A stretch of DNA of 64,000 bases from contig NZ_JALNPR010000002.1 in the NCBI RefSeq assembly GCF_023541015.1, positions 434,001 to 498,000 on the forward strand, in the 5' to 3' direction. Positions 41,739-51,632 of this stretch are shown here, one piece after another. The DNA comes from Marivivens donghaensis. GTDB taxonomy: Bacteria > Pseudomonadota > Alphaproteobacteria > Rhodobacterales > Rhodobacteraceae. The notes under the pieces were generated by a model. That model saw nothing but the letters and a program-made list of their open reading frames with translations. It searched no databases and had not been told where the DNA came from. The stretch's first letter is position 1. Each line of letters starts with the position of its first letter. Position numbers and translations under genes: made by a program.

Positions 41739-42617
41739 TTGTCAGACGTAACCCCGGACCAAACAGCGGATGAATCCAACGTGCAGGATGGGCAAAAGTT
41801 CTATGACCGCCGTAGCCTTACCTACTCCAACACATTCGACAGCGGCCTAAAGCGTAACTTTATCCGGGCGGTCGAATGGCTGACGGGCAAGATCACGATC
41901 ATCCAGCGTGTTAAGAAGTTCGAACGTCTTGGCGCTCCAACGGGTCAAGCATTTTGGCCTGCAACCATGGAAGCCATGGAGATCGAGCTGCAAACCCCGC
42001 AGGAACAGATCGATCGCATTCCCGCTGAAGGCCCCGTTGTGTTTGTCGCGAACCATCCGCATGGGCTCGTCGACGGGATGATCCTTGCAGACCTTATTGG
42101 ACGTCGCCGCGATGATTACCGCATCCTGACACGCTCTCTGCTGACAGGCATCGACGAGAGCGCAGCGAGCTACATGATCCCCGTGCCCTTTCCGCATGAG
42201 GAAGACGCGCAGCGTAAAATGATCGAGATGCGCAAAATCGCGATGGAGCATCTGGCGAAAGGCGGGTTGATCGCACTATTCCCATCGGGCGTCGTCGCTG
42301 CAGCGAACAAACCCTTTGGTCCCGCGATTGAGGCGGAATGGAACGTCTTTACCGCAAAGATGATCCGTACGTCGGGCGCTACGGTCGTGCCTTGTTATTT
42401 CCCGGGATCAAACTCGCGAGCCTACCAAATCGCGAACTGCATATCGCCCACGCTTCGTCAGAGCCTGCTCTTGCACGAAGTGGCACATGCGTTCGACAAA
42501 CCGCAAAAACCAATCATCGGAGAGCCGGTCTCTGCTGAAGAGGCCGCTGAGCGCAGCAAAGACCCGCGTGCGTTTATGGCGTGGCTGCGTGAACGGACAC
42601 TGTCTCTCAAGGAATGA
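41739..42617 (+). CDS. Lysophospholipid acyltransferase-family protein
   Basis: A 292-residue acyltransferase. The frame has no early ATG; a TTG at 41739 with AAGGA 8 nt upstream is the best start. The active-site motif reads ANHPHGLVDGM, in which Asp is six positions after His (HX5D), the spacing seen in the hemolysin/ornithine-lipid type acyltransferases rather than the HX4D of PlsC. ALFPSGVVAAA and VPCYFPGSNS match the other acyltransferase blocks. It probably esterifies a lyso-lipid at the inner membrane; exact acceptor unknown. Confidence 0.8.
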   Translation: MSDVTPDQTADESNVQDGQKFYDRRSLTYSNTFDSGLKRNFIRAVEWLTGKITIIQRVKKFERLGAPTGQAFWPATMEAMEIELQTPQEQIDRIPAEGPVVFVANHPHGLVDGMILADLIGRRRDDYRILTRSLLTGIDESAASYMIPVPFPHEEDAQRKMIEMRKIAMEHLAKGGLIALFPSGVVAAANKPFGPAIEAEWNVFTAKMIRTSGATVVPCYFPGSNSRAYQIANCISPTLRQSLLLHEVAHAFDKPQKPIIGEPVSAEEAAERSKDPRAFMAWLRERTLSLKE

Positions 42618-42619
42618 GG

Positions 42620-42946
42620 CTAACTCAGACCGTCCTCGTCCAATAACGTTCGGCCCTGACGGTCCTCAACCTCGATCACCCAAAGATCGCTGTCAAAACT
42701 GCGCTGCTTCGCGACAGATACATCCACGTCTTGCTCAATACCCTCGGCCAGCACCATCCATGTGCGCTCTCCGGTCATCATATCGAACGACCGTTGAAAC
42801 GCTTTGGCATTGCCATCCAGCGTATTCAGCTTAACCAGAACAGCGCCCGCGGTTTCGTCACCGCGTGCCACGACAAACGCAGGAATATCAGCCAGCCTGA
42901 GCCGCGTTAGATAGGCCGAAACCCAAACGCCGCTGGCCAATCTCAC
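42620..42946 (-). CDS. DUF1491-family protein
   Basis: A 108-residue protein of the alphaproteobacterial DUF1491 family, recognised from WVSAYLTRLRLADIPAFVVA, GAVLVKLNTLDG and DLWVIEVEDRQGRTLLDEDG. No signal peptide, membrane span or catalytic motif is visible. Its start overlaps the era stop by 4 nt, making it the last gene of the rpoZ-to-era operon. Function unknown. Confidence 0.82.
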   Translation of the reverse strand: MRLASGVWVSAYLTRLRLADIPAFVVARGDETAGAVLVKLNTLDGNAKAFQRSFDMMTGERTWMVLAEGIEQDVDVSVAKQRSFDSDLWVIEVEDRQGRTLLDEDGLS

Positions 42947-43863
42947 GCGTTGCCGTCCTTAAAGTCGAGGCCCATTTCGGTGTAACGGTCTTTCTCTTCG
43001 AGCCAGTTCGGGCGCACCTTCACCTGAAGGAACAGGTGGACCTTACGACCCAAGAACTCTTGCAGCTCTTCGCGTGACGCTTTGGATACGGCCTTAGCAG
43101 TCTCACCGCCCTTGCCGAGAATGATGCCCTTGTGGCCATCGCGGGACACATAAACCACCTGATCGATGCGGGCGGTCCCATCAGGACGTTCCTGCCAATG
43201 CTCGGTCTCTACGGTCAACTGGTAGGGCAGTTCCTGATGCAGACGCAAGGTCAGCTTTTCACGGGTGATCTCTGCCGCAATCATGCGGAGCGGCAAATCC
43301 GCGATCTGATCCTCGGGATACAGCAACGGTCCAGCAGGCACCTGATCCGACAACCATGTCTTCAGCGCCGCACAGCCATGGCCCCGCTCTGCCGAGATCA
43401 TAAAGGTCTCTTCGAACGGAAATGCCTCGTTCATTTTCTGCGACAGTTCCAACAGGTCTTCGGCTTTGACGCGGTCGATCTTGTTGATGGCAAGAGCCAC
43501 TTTGGCTTTGCCAACCCGTTCAGCGAGCGCCTCAAGTATCGCTTTAACACCGTCGGTCAATCCGCGATGCGCTTCGATCAACAGGACCACAACATCGGCG
43601 TCAGATGCACCACCCCACGCTGCCGCGACCATCGCACGGTCCAGACGGCGACGCGGGCGGAACAGGCCAGGGGTGTCGACAAACACGATCTGTTTGTTTT
43701 CGCCTTCCATCGCAACACCGCGGATGCGGGCGCGGGTGGTCTGAACTTTGTGCGTCACGATCGACACTTTCGCGCCAACCATCCAGTTCAGAAGCGTGGA
43801 TTTGCCAGCGTTCGGTTCGCCAATCAGCGCAACAAAACCTGCGCGGGTCTGAGTTTCGGTCAT
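42943..43863 (-). CDS. era: GTPase Era
   Basis: A 306-residue Era, a 16S rRNA 3'-end-binding GTPase needed for 30S assembly. G1 is GEPNAGKST (residues 15-23), followed by G2/G3 ([20 protein letters not shown]), G4 NKIDR and a C-terminal KH domain ([20 protein letters not shown] ... [18 protein letters not shown]). Its ATG overlaps the rnc stop by 4 nt, the classic rnc-era coupling. Confidence 0.97.
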   Translation of the reverse strand: MTETQTRAGFVALIGEPNAGKSTLLNWMVGAKVSIVTHKVQTTRARIRGVAMEGENKQIVFVDTPGLFRPRRRLDRAMVAAAWGGASDADVVVLLIEAHRGLTDGVKAILEALAERVGKAKVALAINKIDRVKAEDLLELSQKMNEAFPFEETFMISAERGHGCAALKTWLSDQVPAGPLLYPEDQIADLPLRMIAAEITREKLTLRLHQELPYQLTVETEHWQERPDGTARIDQVVYVSRDGHKGIILGKGGETAKAVSKASREELQEFLGRKVHLFLQVKVRPNWLEEKDRYTEMGLDFKDGNA

Positions 43864-44540
43864 GATGATACCTTTGCAAGCAGCGACTTCGCTGCGGCCT
43901 GTTCGGCCTGTCGTTTCGAGCCGGCGGTAGATCGCTCTGTTTCACCGCTCTCCAATTGGACTTCGATGGTGAAGATCGGTTGGTGATCGGGTCCGTCGCG
44001 GCCCACCTCTACATATTTCGGCGGGGTCTGGCCACGTCCTTGTGCCCATTCCTGCAAAGCAGTCTTTGCATCGCGCGCGTCTTCTTCAACGGAGTTGATA
44101 CGTTCACCCCAAAGCCGCAGGATTGTTGCCCGCGCTACGTCGAAACCCGCATCCAGGTAAACCGCAGCAATCACGGCTTCCATCGCATCGCCCAAAAGCG
44201 CCTCTTTGCGACGACCGCCAGACTTTTGTTCAGAGCGTCCGAGTTTCAGCACAGCCCCGATATCCAGTTCGCGTGCTACGGCAGCGCAGGTCTCTTTGCG
44301 GACCAGCGCGTTGAACCGAGGAGCGAGAACGCCTTCGGAGGCAGTCTTGTCCGCAAGGAACAGCGCCTCAGACATGACGAGCCCCAGAACGCGGTCGCCG
44401 AGGAACTCCAAGCGCTGGTTGTTATCGCGATGGGGCGACGACATCGACGGATGCGTCACCGCCCGAACCAATAGTTCAGGACGCGAAAACCGGTGTCCCA
44501 GTCGAGCGCTGAAGGACTCCAATTCACCAGACAACTTCAT
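43860..44540 (-). CDS. rnc: Ribonuclease III
   Basis: A 226-residue RNase III that processes rRNA precursors and double-stranded RNA. The start [20 protein letters not shown] at 44540 overlaps the signal peptidase stop (ATGA); an upstream frame extension is rejected. The signature [12 protein letters not shown] carries catalytic acidic residues, a second acidic site is [14 protein letters not shown], and a dsRNA-binding domain follows ([20 protein letters not shown]). It is the likely enzyme for the structured spacers of the ribosomal operons in this window. Confidence 0.96.
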   Translation of the reverse strand: MKLSGELESFSARLGHRFSRPELLVRAVTHPSMSSPHRDNNQRLEFLGDRVLGLVMSEALFLADKTASEGVLAPRFNALVRKETCAAVARELDIGAVLKLGRSEQKSGGRRKEALLGDAMEAVIAAVYLDAGFDVARATILRLWGERINSVEEDARDAKTALQEWAQGRGQTPPKYVEVGRDGPDHQPIFTIEVQLESGETERSTAGSKRQAEQAAAKSLLAKVSS

Positions 44541-45580
44541 CGTACAGCTTTCAAAAAACGCCCAAGGCGCCAATTCCAGATCAGGGCGGGGCTCTGCCCC
44601 TCAAAGGAGTAGAGTATCCGAACAGCGCGCCCAACAACAGAGCCTTGGCTCACCATCCCAACACCGCCCGCCAAAACAGCGATCCGGCTATCCGCAGAGT
44701 TGTCGCGATTGTCACCCAAAACGAAATACTGACCCACAGGCACGCGGTATATTTCTGTCGCGTCTTGGGGGCCAGCGGGCAGAATGTCCAGCACCTCATA
44801 CGAACGCCCGTCCTGGTTTGTCTCAATCAGCTGCTCTTTGCGGCAGATTGCACCTTGCCCGACTGCACCATTGGCGCAGCGCGGCAGGAGGCGGAGCGGT
44901 CCTTGGGGGACCATAGGCTCTAAGAACGGATCGGTGGTCGACTGCGCCCAAGCAATGCCATTCACCACAACCCGCCCATCCGCGATCTGCACCTCATCGC
45001 CGGGCAGACCTATAACGCGTTTGAGGTAGACATCGGTAGATCCATCAGGGCGAAATGCGATCACATCCCCCCGATCAGGATGACGTGACAGGCGGTTCAC
45101 GGCAATGACGTCCCCAACGTAGAGCGTCGGCTTCATCGATCCCGCAACGATCGTGTATGGGCTCCACGCGATACGAGAAAACGCGACAGCCGCGAGGCCG
45201 AAAGCAAGCACGTATGTCGCCATCCGTAAAGGCGTCATTTCATAGAGGCGACGCTGCCCCTGACCTTTCAAAAGAACGACCAGCATCACAACGGTGCTCA
45301 CATAGGGCACGAACAACAATGCGATTACCCAGAACGGCCAACGCATCTCGTTTAATCGTCGGACCGTATGCCCGAGGACAGGAACGACCAGCATCGACAA
45401 TGCAACCCATATGGTCACTTCGACGAGGCGTGCACCTGCCCCGAAAACATCGAGCAATAACAATGGTGCGGCCACCAAAGCCCACACCCCATAGACTACA
45501 AACAGACGCGGGCGCGAAGTGCGCCCGGTCCAATCATAACCGTCTAGGTAAATGCGTATTGGATTATAGGATTGCCGCAT
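44537..45580 (-). CDS. Signal peptidase I with N-terminal membrane domain
   Basis: A 347-residue protein. The C-terminal half is a signal peptidase I: catalytic Ser in [13 protein letters not shown], general-base Lys in [14 protein letters not shown] and box [12 protein letters not shown]. The N-terminal 120 residues form three or four membrane spans and contain [20 protein letters not shown], resembling DUF805-type membrane proteins, which is unusual for this enzyme. It is 5 nt downstream of a second, ordinary lepB. It may process a specialised set of exported proteins. Confidence 0.85.
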   Translation of the reverse strand: MRQSYNPIRIYLDGYDWTGRTSRPRLFVVYGVWALVAAPLLLLDVFGAGARLVEVTIWVALSMLVVPVLGHTVRRLNEMRWPFWVIALLFVPYVSTVVMLVVLLKGQGQRRLYEMTPLRMATYVLAFGLAAVAFSRIAWSPYTIVAGSMKPTLYVGDVIAVNRLSRHPDRGDVIAFRPDGSTDVYLKRVIGLPGDEVQIADGRVVVNGIAWAQSTTDPFLEPMVPQGPLRLLPRCANGAVGQGAICRKEQLIETNQDGRSYEVLDILPAGPQDATEIYRVPVGQYFVLGDNRDNSADSRIAVLAGGVGMVSQGSVVGRAVRILYSFEGQSPALIWNWRLGRFLKAVR

Positions 45581-45585
45581 CGGTC

Positions 45586-46443
45586 CTATTCAATTGCTTT
45601 AAAGAACCGATCGCTGCGCCATGTCCAAAACGCCAAGATCGACCGCCCAGCAGACGAAAAGATGACCCGATCCGCACGACCGACAATATCTTCGCGGCGC
45701 ACAAAGCCCACGCCAGACCCACGCACAGGATCCCATGCAACACGACTGTCGATAGAGTTGTCACGGTTATCGCCCATGAAGAAATAGTGATCTTCGGGCA
45801 CGACATAGATTTCGGTATTGTCGGTATCGACGGCTGCCGACACACGGTTTCCATCACGAACGTTTAGGATGTGGTGCGAAACGCCGTTCGGGAGAGTTTC
45901 GATATACATATCCTTGATACAGTCGGTGCCTTGCACATCCATACACTGCGGACGTAGCTGCTGTGGACCCTGCGGACCCGCGACTTCGATGAACTGACCT
46001 GCGGGTTCGAGGCCGACAGGCTCCCCATTGATTTGGAGGTGACCGTTGATCACTTGGATGCGATCTCCGGGCATACCAATCAGACGCTTGATGTAGTCTT
46101 CGCCCTTGCCGCGATGGCGGAATACGACAACGTCACCACGTTCAGGTTCGCTCCCGAACAGACGGTCGTCAGCCCCCATAAAGGCGCCACAGAAATCATC
46201 GGGGCCAAGGTCAATGCCAAGGCTCGGCACTTTAACCGCAGGGCACGACGCATAAGAGTAGCCGTAGGCCATCTTATTCACGAACAAGAAGTCGCCGATC
46301 AGCAGCGTGTCTTTCATTGAACCCGACGGGATCCAGAACGGCTGGAACAGAATGGTACGGAATGCGCCTGCGATCAAAAGGGCATAGACAACGGTCTTTA
46401 CCGTCTCTTTGATGCCCGCCCAGAGGCTGCTTTCTTCGGACAT
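45586..46443 (-). CDS. lepB: Signal peptidase I
   Basis: A 285-residue leader peptidase that removes signal peptides at the outer face of the inner membrane. The start at 46443 (MSEESSLWAGIKETVKTVVY) has GGAG 6 nt upstream; a longer frame would overlap acpS. One N-terminal membrane span is followed by WIPSGSMKDTLLIGD (catalytic Ser), DYIKRLIGMPGDR (catalytic Lys) and GDNRDNSIDSRVAWDPVRGS. It lies between acpS and the second signal peptidase gene. Confidence 0.95.
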   Translation of the reverse strand: MSEESSLWAGIKETVKTVVYALLIAGAFRTILFQPFWIPSGSMKDTLLIGDFLFVNKMAYGYSYASCPAVKVPSLGIDLGPDDFCGAFMGADDRLFGSEPERGDVVVFRHRGKGEDYIKRLIGMPGDRIQVINGHLQINGEPVGLEPAGQFIEVAGPQGPQQLRPQCMDVQGTDCIKDMYIETLPNGVSHHILNVRDGNRVSAAVDTDNTEIYVVPEDHYFFMGDNRDNSIDSRVAWDPVRGSGVGFVRREDIVGRADRVIFSSAGRSILAFWTWRSDRFFKAIE

Positions 46444-46469
46444 AGTCTGCTCCTGCAAGTTTGTTGAGG

Positions 46470-46901
46470 TTACATGCTGCCGTGCGTGGGAGGTGTCAAC
46501 CCGCTGATCGGGCGGGCTTCGATCACGACAAAGGCCTGTGCCCAAGGGTGATCGTCAGTGAGAGTGACGTGAATGACGGCTTCGTGACCCTCTGGCGTCA
46601 TCGCCTGAAGCCGCTCTGCCGCCCAACCCGTCACACGCATAATCGGTTGTCCCGTTCCGAGGTTGGACACGGACATATCTCGCCACGAAATCCCCATCCG
46701 AAGCCCCGTGCCCAGCGCCTTTGAGCAGGCCTCTTTCGCAGCCCAGCGCTTTGCGTAAGTACCAGCAGTATCAGCGCGTCTTTCGGCCTTGTTCTGCTCT
46801 TCGGGCGTAAAAACACGGTTCCGAAAACGGTCACCAAACCGTTCAAGGGTGTTTGCGATACGCTCTGTGTTCGCAAGATCAGTGCCGATACCAAGGATCA
46901 A
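46470..46901 (-). CDS. acpS: Holo-[acyl-carrier-protein] synthase
   Basis: A 143-residue AcpS that transfers 4'-phosphopantetheine from CoA to acyl carrier protein. It starts [20 protein letters not shown] with the Mg-binding Asp8, and the second metal site is the Glu in [16 protein letters not shown]. Start overlaps the pdxJ stop by 4 nt, the usual pdxJ-acpS arrangement. Confidence 0.96.
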   Translation of the reverse strand: MILGIGTDLANTERIANTLERFGDRFRNRVFTPEEQNKAERRADTAGTYAKRWAAKEACSKALGTGLRMGISWRDMSVSNLGTGQPIMRVTGWAAERLQAMTPEGHEAVIHVTLTDDHPWAQAFVVIEARPISGLTPPTHGSM

Positions 46902-47644
46902 GCGCGCGCCTCATCCATCAGGCGGCGCATCTCACCGATCGCATCCGCCAACCCGAGGAAAATCGCCTCACCGATCAGGAAGTGACCAATGTTCAGTTCC
47001 ATGATCTGCGGAAGGGCAGCAACAGGTTGCACCGTTTCGTAGGTCAAACCATGACCAGCGTGCACTTCGAGCCCGAGGCCGTCGGCAAACGCGGCCATAT
47101 CCGTGAGGCGTTTTAGTTCGTCGTCGCGCTCCGCGAATTTACCCTCGGCGTGATAGTCACAATACGCGCCTGTGTGCAGTTCGATGACTTCAGCACCGAT
47201 GCGGTGCGCGGCTTCAATCTGACGTTGGTCTGCGGCGATAAAGATCGACACACGCGATCCCGCCTCCCGCAGTGGCGCAATGAAATGAGCTAGACGGTTT
47301 TCCTCACGCGCCACCTCAAGACCACCTTCGGTCGTGCGTTCCTCACGTTTTTCAGGGACGATGCAAACCGCGTGCGGCTTATGACGCAAAGCGATGCGCT
47401 GCATTTCTTCGGTCGCTGCCATTTCAAAGTTCAGCGGCTTTGTCAGCGCGGCCATCAACCCTTCGATGTCAGCATCGGAAATATGACGCCGATCCTCACG
47501 CAGGTGCGCTGTAATCCCATCAGCACCAGCCTCTTCGGCCAAACGCGCGGCACGCACGGGATCAGGATACGCGCCCCCTCGAGCGTTACGCACCGTTGCG
47601 ACATGATCGATGTTTACGCCAAGGCGCAGTTTACCTTTGCTCAT
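46898..47644 (-). CDS. pdxJ: Pyridoxine 5'-phosphate synthase
   Basis: A 248-residue PdxJ, which condenses 1-deoxyxylulose 5-phosphate with 3-amino-2-oxopropyl phosphate to make pyridoxine 5'-phosphate. The TIM barrel starts [20 protein letters not shown] and has the phosphate-binding [11 protein letters not shown] and [11 protein letters not shown] loops. Length is normal. It is co-transcribed with acpS; 68 nt separate it from the DUF2062 gene upstream. Confidence 0.97.
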   Translation of the reverse strand: MSKGKLRLGVNIDHVATVRNARGGAYPDPVRAARLAEEAGADGITAHLREDRRHISDADIEGLMAALTKPLNFEMAATEEMQRIALRHKPHAVCIVPEKREERTTEGGLEVAREENRLAHFIAPLREAGSRVSIFIAADQRQIEAAHRIGAEVIELHTGAYCDYHAEGKFAERDDELKRLTDMAAFADGLGLEVHAGHGLTYETVQPVAALPQIMELNIGHFLIGEAIFLGLADAIGEMRRLMDEARA

Positions 47645-47712
47645 CGGGATCTCCTGACTCGAACCGTTTGGCCGAACCCTAACGACAATTCCGACCGCCG
47701 TCAGTGCGATTT

Positions 47713-48333
47713 TTAGCTTATTTTGTTCAATTGCTTGAGACGGGATTTCAGACGCTTTCGACGGCTGTTCTGATAGACCTTAATCACGGGTAATGTGACG
47801 TAATACATGACGACGGCAGCGGTGAGGCCAGGAATAATGGACCCGACCGCAAACGGCAGAAACACATCCTCAAAAAAGATAGAAAGAGCATGCCAATCGG
47901 CCTTGGCGTCAGTGAATATCGCTAGAAAATTGTGCCAGAGATCGCTCCACGCTCCGCTAAACTTACCCATGAGCGACACATGAACCGTGCGATCTGGACG
48001 CGTTCCAAGCAGGAAATGCCCCATCGTCAGTGACGAAACCGCAATTGGCACATAGGTCAGCGGATTGCCGAAAAACGTCCCGAGCAAGGCGGCAGGCACG
48101 TTGCCACGCAATGTCCGCGCAAAAAGCCACGCCATGATGAAGTGCATCCCGAAGAACGGCGTGAAACTGGTAAATACGCCTGCGCTGATGCCGCGCGCGA
48201 TCTTTTCAGGGGTGTCGGGCAGACGGCGCAAGCGGTGCTTTACATATTCAAACGCGCGGACCCAGCCACCTTTCGGCCAAATCAAGTGCCACAGCGACTG
48301 CCAAAGTGGTTTTCTATCGCGCCGCTTGAACAC
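47713..48333 (-). CDS. DUF2062-family membrane protein
   Basis: A 206-residue protein with a basic N terminus, hydrophobic spans around [40 protein letters not shown] and [20 protein letters not shown], and a very basic C-terminal tail ([12 protein letters not shown]). FTPFFGMH and FGNPLT are DUF2062 markers. The start overlaps the relA/spoT stop by one base, so translation is coupled. Function unknown. Confidence 0.83.
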   Translation of the reverse strand: MFKRRDRKPLWQSLWHLIWPKGGWVRAFEYVKHRLRRLPDTPEKIARGISAGVFTSFTPFFGMHFIMAWLFARTLRGNVPAALLGTFFGNPLTYVPIAVSSLTMGHFLLGTRPDRTVHVSLMGKFSGAWSDLWHNFLAIFTDAKADWHALSIFFEDVFLPFAVGSIIPGLTAAVVMYYVTLPVIKVYQNSRRKRLKSRLKQLNKIS

Positions 48334-50489
48334 TATTTCCGATCCTCTGACGGCTTGCGGTTTCGGGACGGATCCCGAAGCCGTGCGATCGAAGATACGT
48401 TACTCTCGGCCTCAAGCGCGGTCATGACACGGTGCAAATGTTCGATATCCCGAAGATCGACATCCACAAACAAACGGTAGAAATCGGGCTTGCGATCGAT
48501 GAAATTGAGGTCCGAGATATTCGCGGCCTGCTCCCCAATAATCGTGCAAATCCGCCCCAAAACACCCGCATCGTTGCTGATCGTGAGATCAAGCGTGACC
48601 GTATGTTTCGGTTCGTGGCGCCCGTCTTGCCAGTGCAAGTCGACCCAACGTTCTGTCGTGTCCTCGAAATCCACCAGCGACGGACAATCGATCGTATGGA
48701 TCACGACGCCCTGACCACGATAGGCGATCCCGACAATACGTTCGCCCGGCACGGGCTGGCAGCATTGTGCGCGGGTATAGGATTGGTCGCCTGTTAGACC
48801 GACGACGGCCTTAGCGCGCTCAATCTCGTCACCCTTGCGTTCGGCCAAATCGGGATAAATCGCCCGAACGACCTCGCGCGAGGTAACTTCCGCACTACCC
48901 AACCGAGCGAGCAGTTCATCAACGCTCTCAAGCGCGAGTGTCTTTGCTGCCGTACGAAGCGCCTTTTCGGTCGCTTTTTTGCCAACGTTTTCAAAGGCAA
49001 CGCGAGCCAACTCTTGGCCTAGTTTGATATATCGCTCACGATCTTCTTCGCGGAGTGCACGACGAATAGCCGTTTTCGCCCGCCCAGTGACGGCAATATC
49101 AATCCATGTTGCTTCGGGCTTTTGACCTTCTGCAGTGATGATCTCGACCGACTGACCGTTTTTGAGACGAGTCCACAGCGGAACGCGCAAACCGTCCACC
49201 TTCGCCCCGACGCAGGCGGCGCCGATCCGCGTGTGGATCGCATATGCAAAGTCGATGGGCGTGCCGCCGCGTGGCAGTTTGTAAACGTCACCCTTGGGCG
49301 TGAAGCAGAACACTTGGTCCTGATACATCTCGAGCTTCACAGCTTCGAGGAACTCATCGTGATCCGTGTCATCGTCCAGACGCTCGGACAACTGCGAAAT
49401 CCAGCGCACGGGATCGACGGCAAAGCGGTTTTCGACGCGTTCACCGTTCTTGTAAGACCAGTGCGCCGCGACGCCCGTCTCTGCAACTTCGTGCATTTCG
49501 CGGGTGCGGATTTGAACCTCAACCCGCTTACCGTCACGACCCGAAACCGTCGTGTGGATCGAGCGATAGCCGTTCGATTTAGGTTGGCTGATGTAGTCCT
49601 TAAACCGTCCGGGAACGGCGCGCCAACGTTGGTGGATCGCACCAAGGACACGGTAACAGTCGGACTCACGTTCGGTCAGGATACGGAAACCCCAGATGTC
49701 GGACAGACGGCTAAAGCCCTGATCCTTCTCCTGCATTTTCCGCCAAATCGAATAGGGGCGTTTAGCGCGGCCATAGACCTCGGCCTTGATATCCGCCTTA
49801 TCCAATTCAATCCGCATGTCGGTGGTGATCTTTTCGATCACGTCGCCAGATTCTTTTTCCAGCATAACATAGCGACGCAGGATCGATTGGCGTGCATCAG
49901 GGTTGAGAACCTTGAACGCCAGATCTTCGAGTTCCTCGCGCATCCACTGCATACCCATACGGCCAGCGAGTGGTGCGAAAATCTCCATCGTCTCGCGGGC
50001 CTTTTGGGCCTGCTTTTCTGGACGCATGGATTTAATCGTCCGCATGTTGTGCAGACGGTCGGCAAGTTTGACCAAGATAACGCGCAGATCGCGCGACATC
50101 GCCATGAACAGCTTGCGGAAGTTCTCAGCTTGTTTTGTCTGGGTAGAAGTCAGCTGAATATTGGTCAGCTTTGTAACGCCATCGACGAGTTCGGCGATTT
50201 CACGGGTAAAGAGGCGTTCTACCTCAGAAAAGCTGGCTTTGGTGTCTTCGATCGTATCGTGCAAAAGTGCCGTCACGATCGTCGCGTCGTCCATCTGTTG
50301 ATGAGCGAGAATGCCTGCGACGGCCACTGGGTGGGTGAAATACGGTTCCCCAGAATGACGAAACTGCCCCTCGTGCATTTCGGCGCCAAAGGCAAATGCA
50401 TCACGGAGCAGTTTTTCATTAGTTCTAGGGTTGTAAGCGCGGACCAGCGCGATCAGTTCCTCGACTGTCGAAATCTGGTCCTGCCCCAT
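48333..50489 (-). CDS. Bifunctional (p)ppGpp synthetase/hydrolase
   Basis: A 718-residue Rel/SpoT protein (Rsh). The N-terminal HD hydrolase domain is intact (RHSGEPYFTHPVAVAGILAH, TALLHDTIEDT), the synthetase domain has GRFKDYISQPKSNGYRSIHT, and TGS (VFCFTPKGDVYKLPRGGTPI) and ACT (DVDLRDIEHLHRVMTALEAE) domains follow. It is probably the main stringent-response enzyme, as alphaproteobacteria usually carry one long Rsh. It lies 18 nt after rpoZ, as in E. coli (rpoZ-spoT). Confidence 0.95.
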   Translation of the reverse strand: MGQDQISTVEELIALVRAYNPRTNEKLLRDAFAFGAEMHEGQFRHSGEPYFTHPVAVAGILAHQQMDDATIVTALLHDTIEDTKASFSEVERLFTREIAELVDGVTKLTNIQLTSTQTKQAENFRKLFMAMSRDLRVILVKLADRLHNMRTIKSMRPEKQAQKARETMEIFAPLAGRMGMQWMREELEDLAFKVLNPDARQSILRRYVMLEKESGDVIEKITTDMRIELDKADIKAEVYGRAKRPYSIWRKMQEKDQGFSRLSDIWGFRILTERESDCYRVLGAIHQRWRAVPGRFKDYISQPKSNGYRSIHTTVSGRDGKRVEVQIRTREMHEVAETGVAAHWSYKNGERVENRFAVDPVRWISQLSERLDDDTDHDEFLEAVKLEMYQDQVFCFTPKGDVYKLPRGGTPIDFAYAIHTRIGAACVGAKVDGLRVPLWTRLKNGQSVEIITAEGQKPEATWIDIAVTGRAKTAIRRALREEDRERYIKLGQELARVAFENVGKKATEKALRTAAKTLALESVDELLARLGSAEVTSREVVRAIYPDLAERKGDEIERAKAVVGLTGDQSYTRAQCCQPVPGERIVGIAYRGQGVVIHTIDCPSLVDFEDTTERWVDLHWQDGRHEPKHTVTLDLTISNDAGVLGRICTIIGEQAANISDLNFIDRKPDFYRLFVDVDLRDIEHLHRVMTALEAESNVSSIARLRDPSRNRKPSEDRK

Positions 50490-50507
50490 AGTTGACTAGA
50501 GCCGCGA

Positions 50508-50861
50508 TTAACGCTGGCCCTGCGCCTCCATCAATTGACGAAGGAGTTTTTCTTCGGACATGTCGTCGTCAGACGGTTTGTCAGCTTCGGCACCCATGAG
50601 AAGCGCCATCGCGTCATCTTCGGGTTCGTCAACTTCGATCTGGGTCTGGTGCGATTCGATCATGCGCTCACGCAGATCGTCAGCCAGCTGGGTTTCGTCA
50701 GCGATTTCGCGAAGCGAAACAACGGGGTTCTTGTCGTTGTCGCGATCAACAGTGATCGGGGAACCAGCCGCAATTTCACGTGCACGGTGTGCAGCAAGCA
50801 TCACCAGCTCAAAGCGGTTAGGAACTTTATCAACGCAATCTTCTACCGTTACGCGGGCCAT
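50508..50861 (-). CDS. rpoZ: RNA polymerase omega subunit
   Basis: A 117-residue omega subunit, which helps assemble beta' and forms part of a ppGpp site. [20 protein letters not shown] and the [12 protein letters not shown] helix are the conserved N-terminal core; an acidic C-terminal tail with [20 protein letters not shown] follows, longer than in E. coli but normal for the group. First gene of the operon leading to era. Confidence 0.96.
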   Translation of the reverse strand: MARVTVEDCVDKVPNRFELVMLAAHRAREIAAGSPITVDRDNDKNPVVSLREIADETQLADDLRERMIESHQTQIEVDEPEDDAMALLMGAEADKPSDDDMSEEKLLRQLMEAQGQR

Positions 50862-50903
50862 AAGCGCACTCCACTCTCTGTCGTGTGGTCCTAGGAAGCC
50901 CTC

Positions 50904-50932
50904 CGTTTAGTCGGTCGCCCCCCAAAACACAA
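50904..50932 (-). promoter_or_regulatory. Candidate rpoZ operon promoter
   Basis: Minus-strand TTGTGT (50927-50932), 17-nt spacer, TAAACG (50904-50909), with an expected start about 40 nt before rpoZ. Both hexamers match consensus in four positions. It lies in the 93-nt gap to folK. Confidence 0.4.
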
Positions 50933-50954
50933 GTCGATTCCGAAACGTATTAGG

Positions 50955-51518
50955 TCACGAGATAGGGACAACTTGATCGATTTCGCCCCGAGGCAATTGT
51001 TCAAGCATTTCAAGGACGGTTTTCCCGAGGATTGGGTGTTTCCAGTCGGGCGCGATATCGGCCATCGGCACCAAGACAAAGGCGCGATCCTGAAGACGAG
51101 GATGTGGCAGCAATAGCTGGTCGGGTGCTTCAGCCATCTGTCGGTCGAGTGGCAGGTTGATCCATTGGCTCACTGTCGTTTCATCAGGGCACACCATGTC
51201 ATCAGCCGCCAGCAGATCGAGGTCGAGCGTCCGCTGCCCCCACCGCACCGTCCGCACGCGACCAAAGTCAGCCTCAATCCGATGAAGTGCTTCGAGAACA
51301 CCCTGGATATCGAGCTCGGTTTCTACCCGAATCACCGCATTCGCAAAATCGGGGCCTGCTCCTACTGGAAAACACGGCGTACGGTAATTTTTACTTCTTA
51401 AGGATATTTTGCCTACACTTTTGGATATTTCACCCATCGACTCATTGAGTAGCTGGTCTGGCGACGTAGAAAGTGACGTTACGTTAGAACCAAGGGCGAT
51501 GAGCACGTTTCGACGCAT
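50955..51518 (-). CDS. folK: 6-hydroxymethyl-dihydropterin pyrophosphokinase
   Basis: A 187-residue HPPK that activates the pterin for folate synthesis. The start MRRNVLIALGSNVTSLSTSP at 51518 gives the family N terminus; a 13-codon upstream extension is unlikely. Motifs: FANAVIRVET, RWGQRTLDLDLLAADD (metal-binding aspartates) and LLPHPRLQDRAFVLVPMADI. It precedes rpoZ on the same strand and diverges from the NYN gene. Confidence 0.94.
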   Translation of the reverse strand: MRRNVLIALGSNVTSLSTSPDQLLNESMGEISKSVGKISLRSKNYRTPCFPVGAGPDFANAVIRVETELDIQGVLEALHRIEADFGRVRTVRWGQRTLDLDLLAADDMVCPDETTVSQWINLPLDRQMAEAPDQLLLPHPRLQDRAFVLVPMADIAPDWKHPILGKTVLEMLEQLPRGEIDQVVPIS

Positions 51519-51632
51519 AAGTGATCGTATCCTGACTTGCGATAGACAGCCAAACATCTACGTTTGTGTAAGTTTCGTCACAATACATTTCACTCACGGA
51601 CTTTAGACGGAACGAATTCGGAAGGATTTATT

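Noticed and set aside
46444-46545. N-terminal extension of LepB by 34 residues
   Set aside because: It would overlap acpS, lacks a ribosome binding site and does not look like a signal peptidase N terminus; the ATG at 46443 has GGAG at good spacing.
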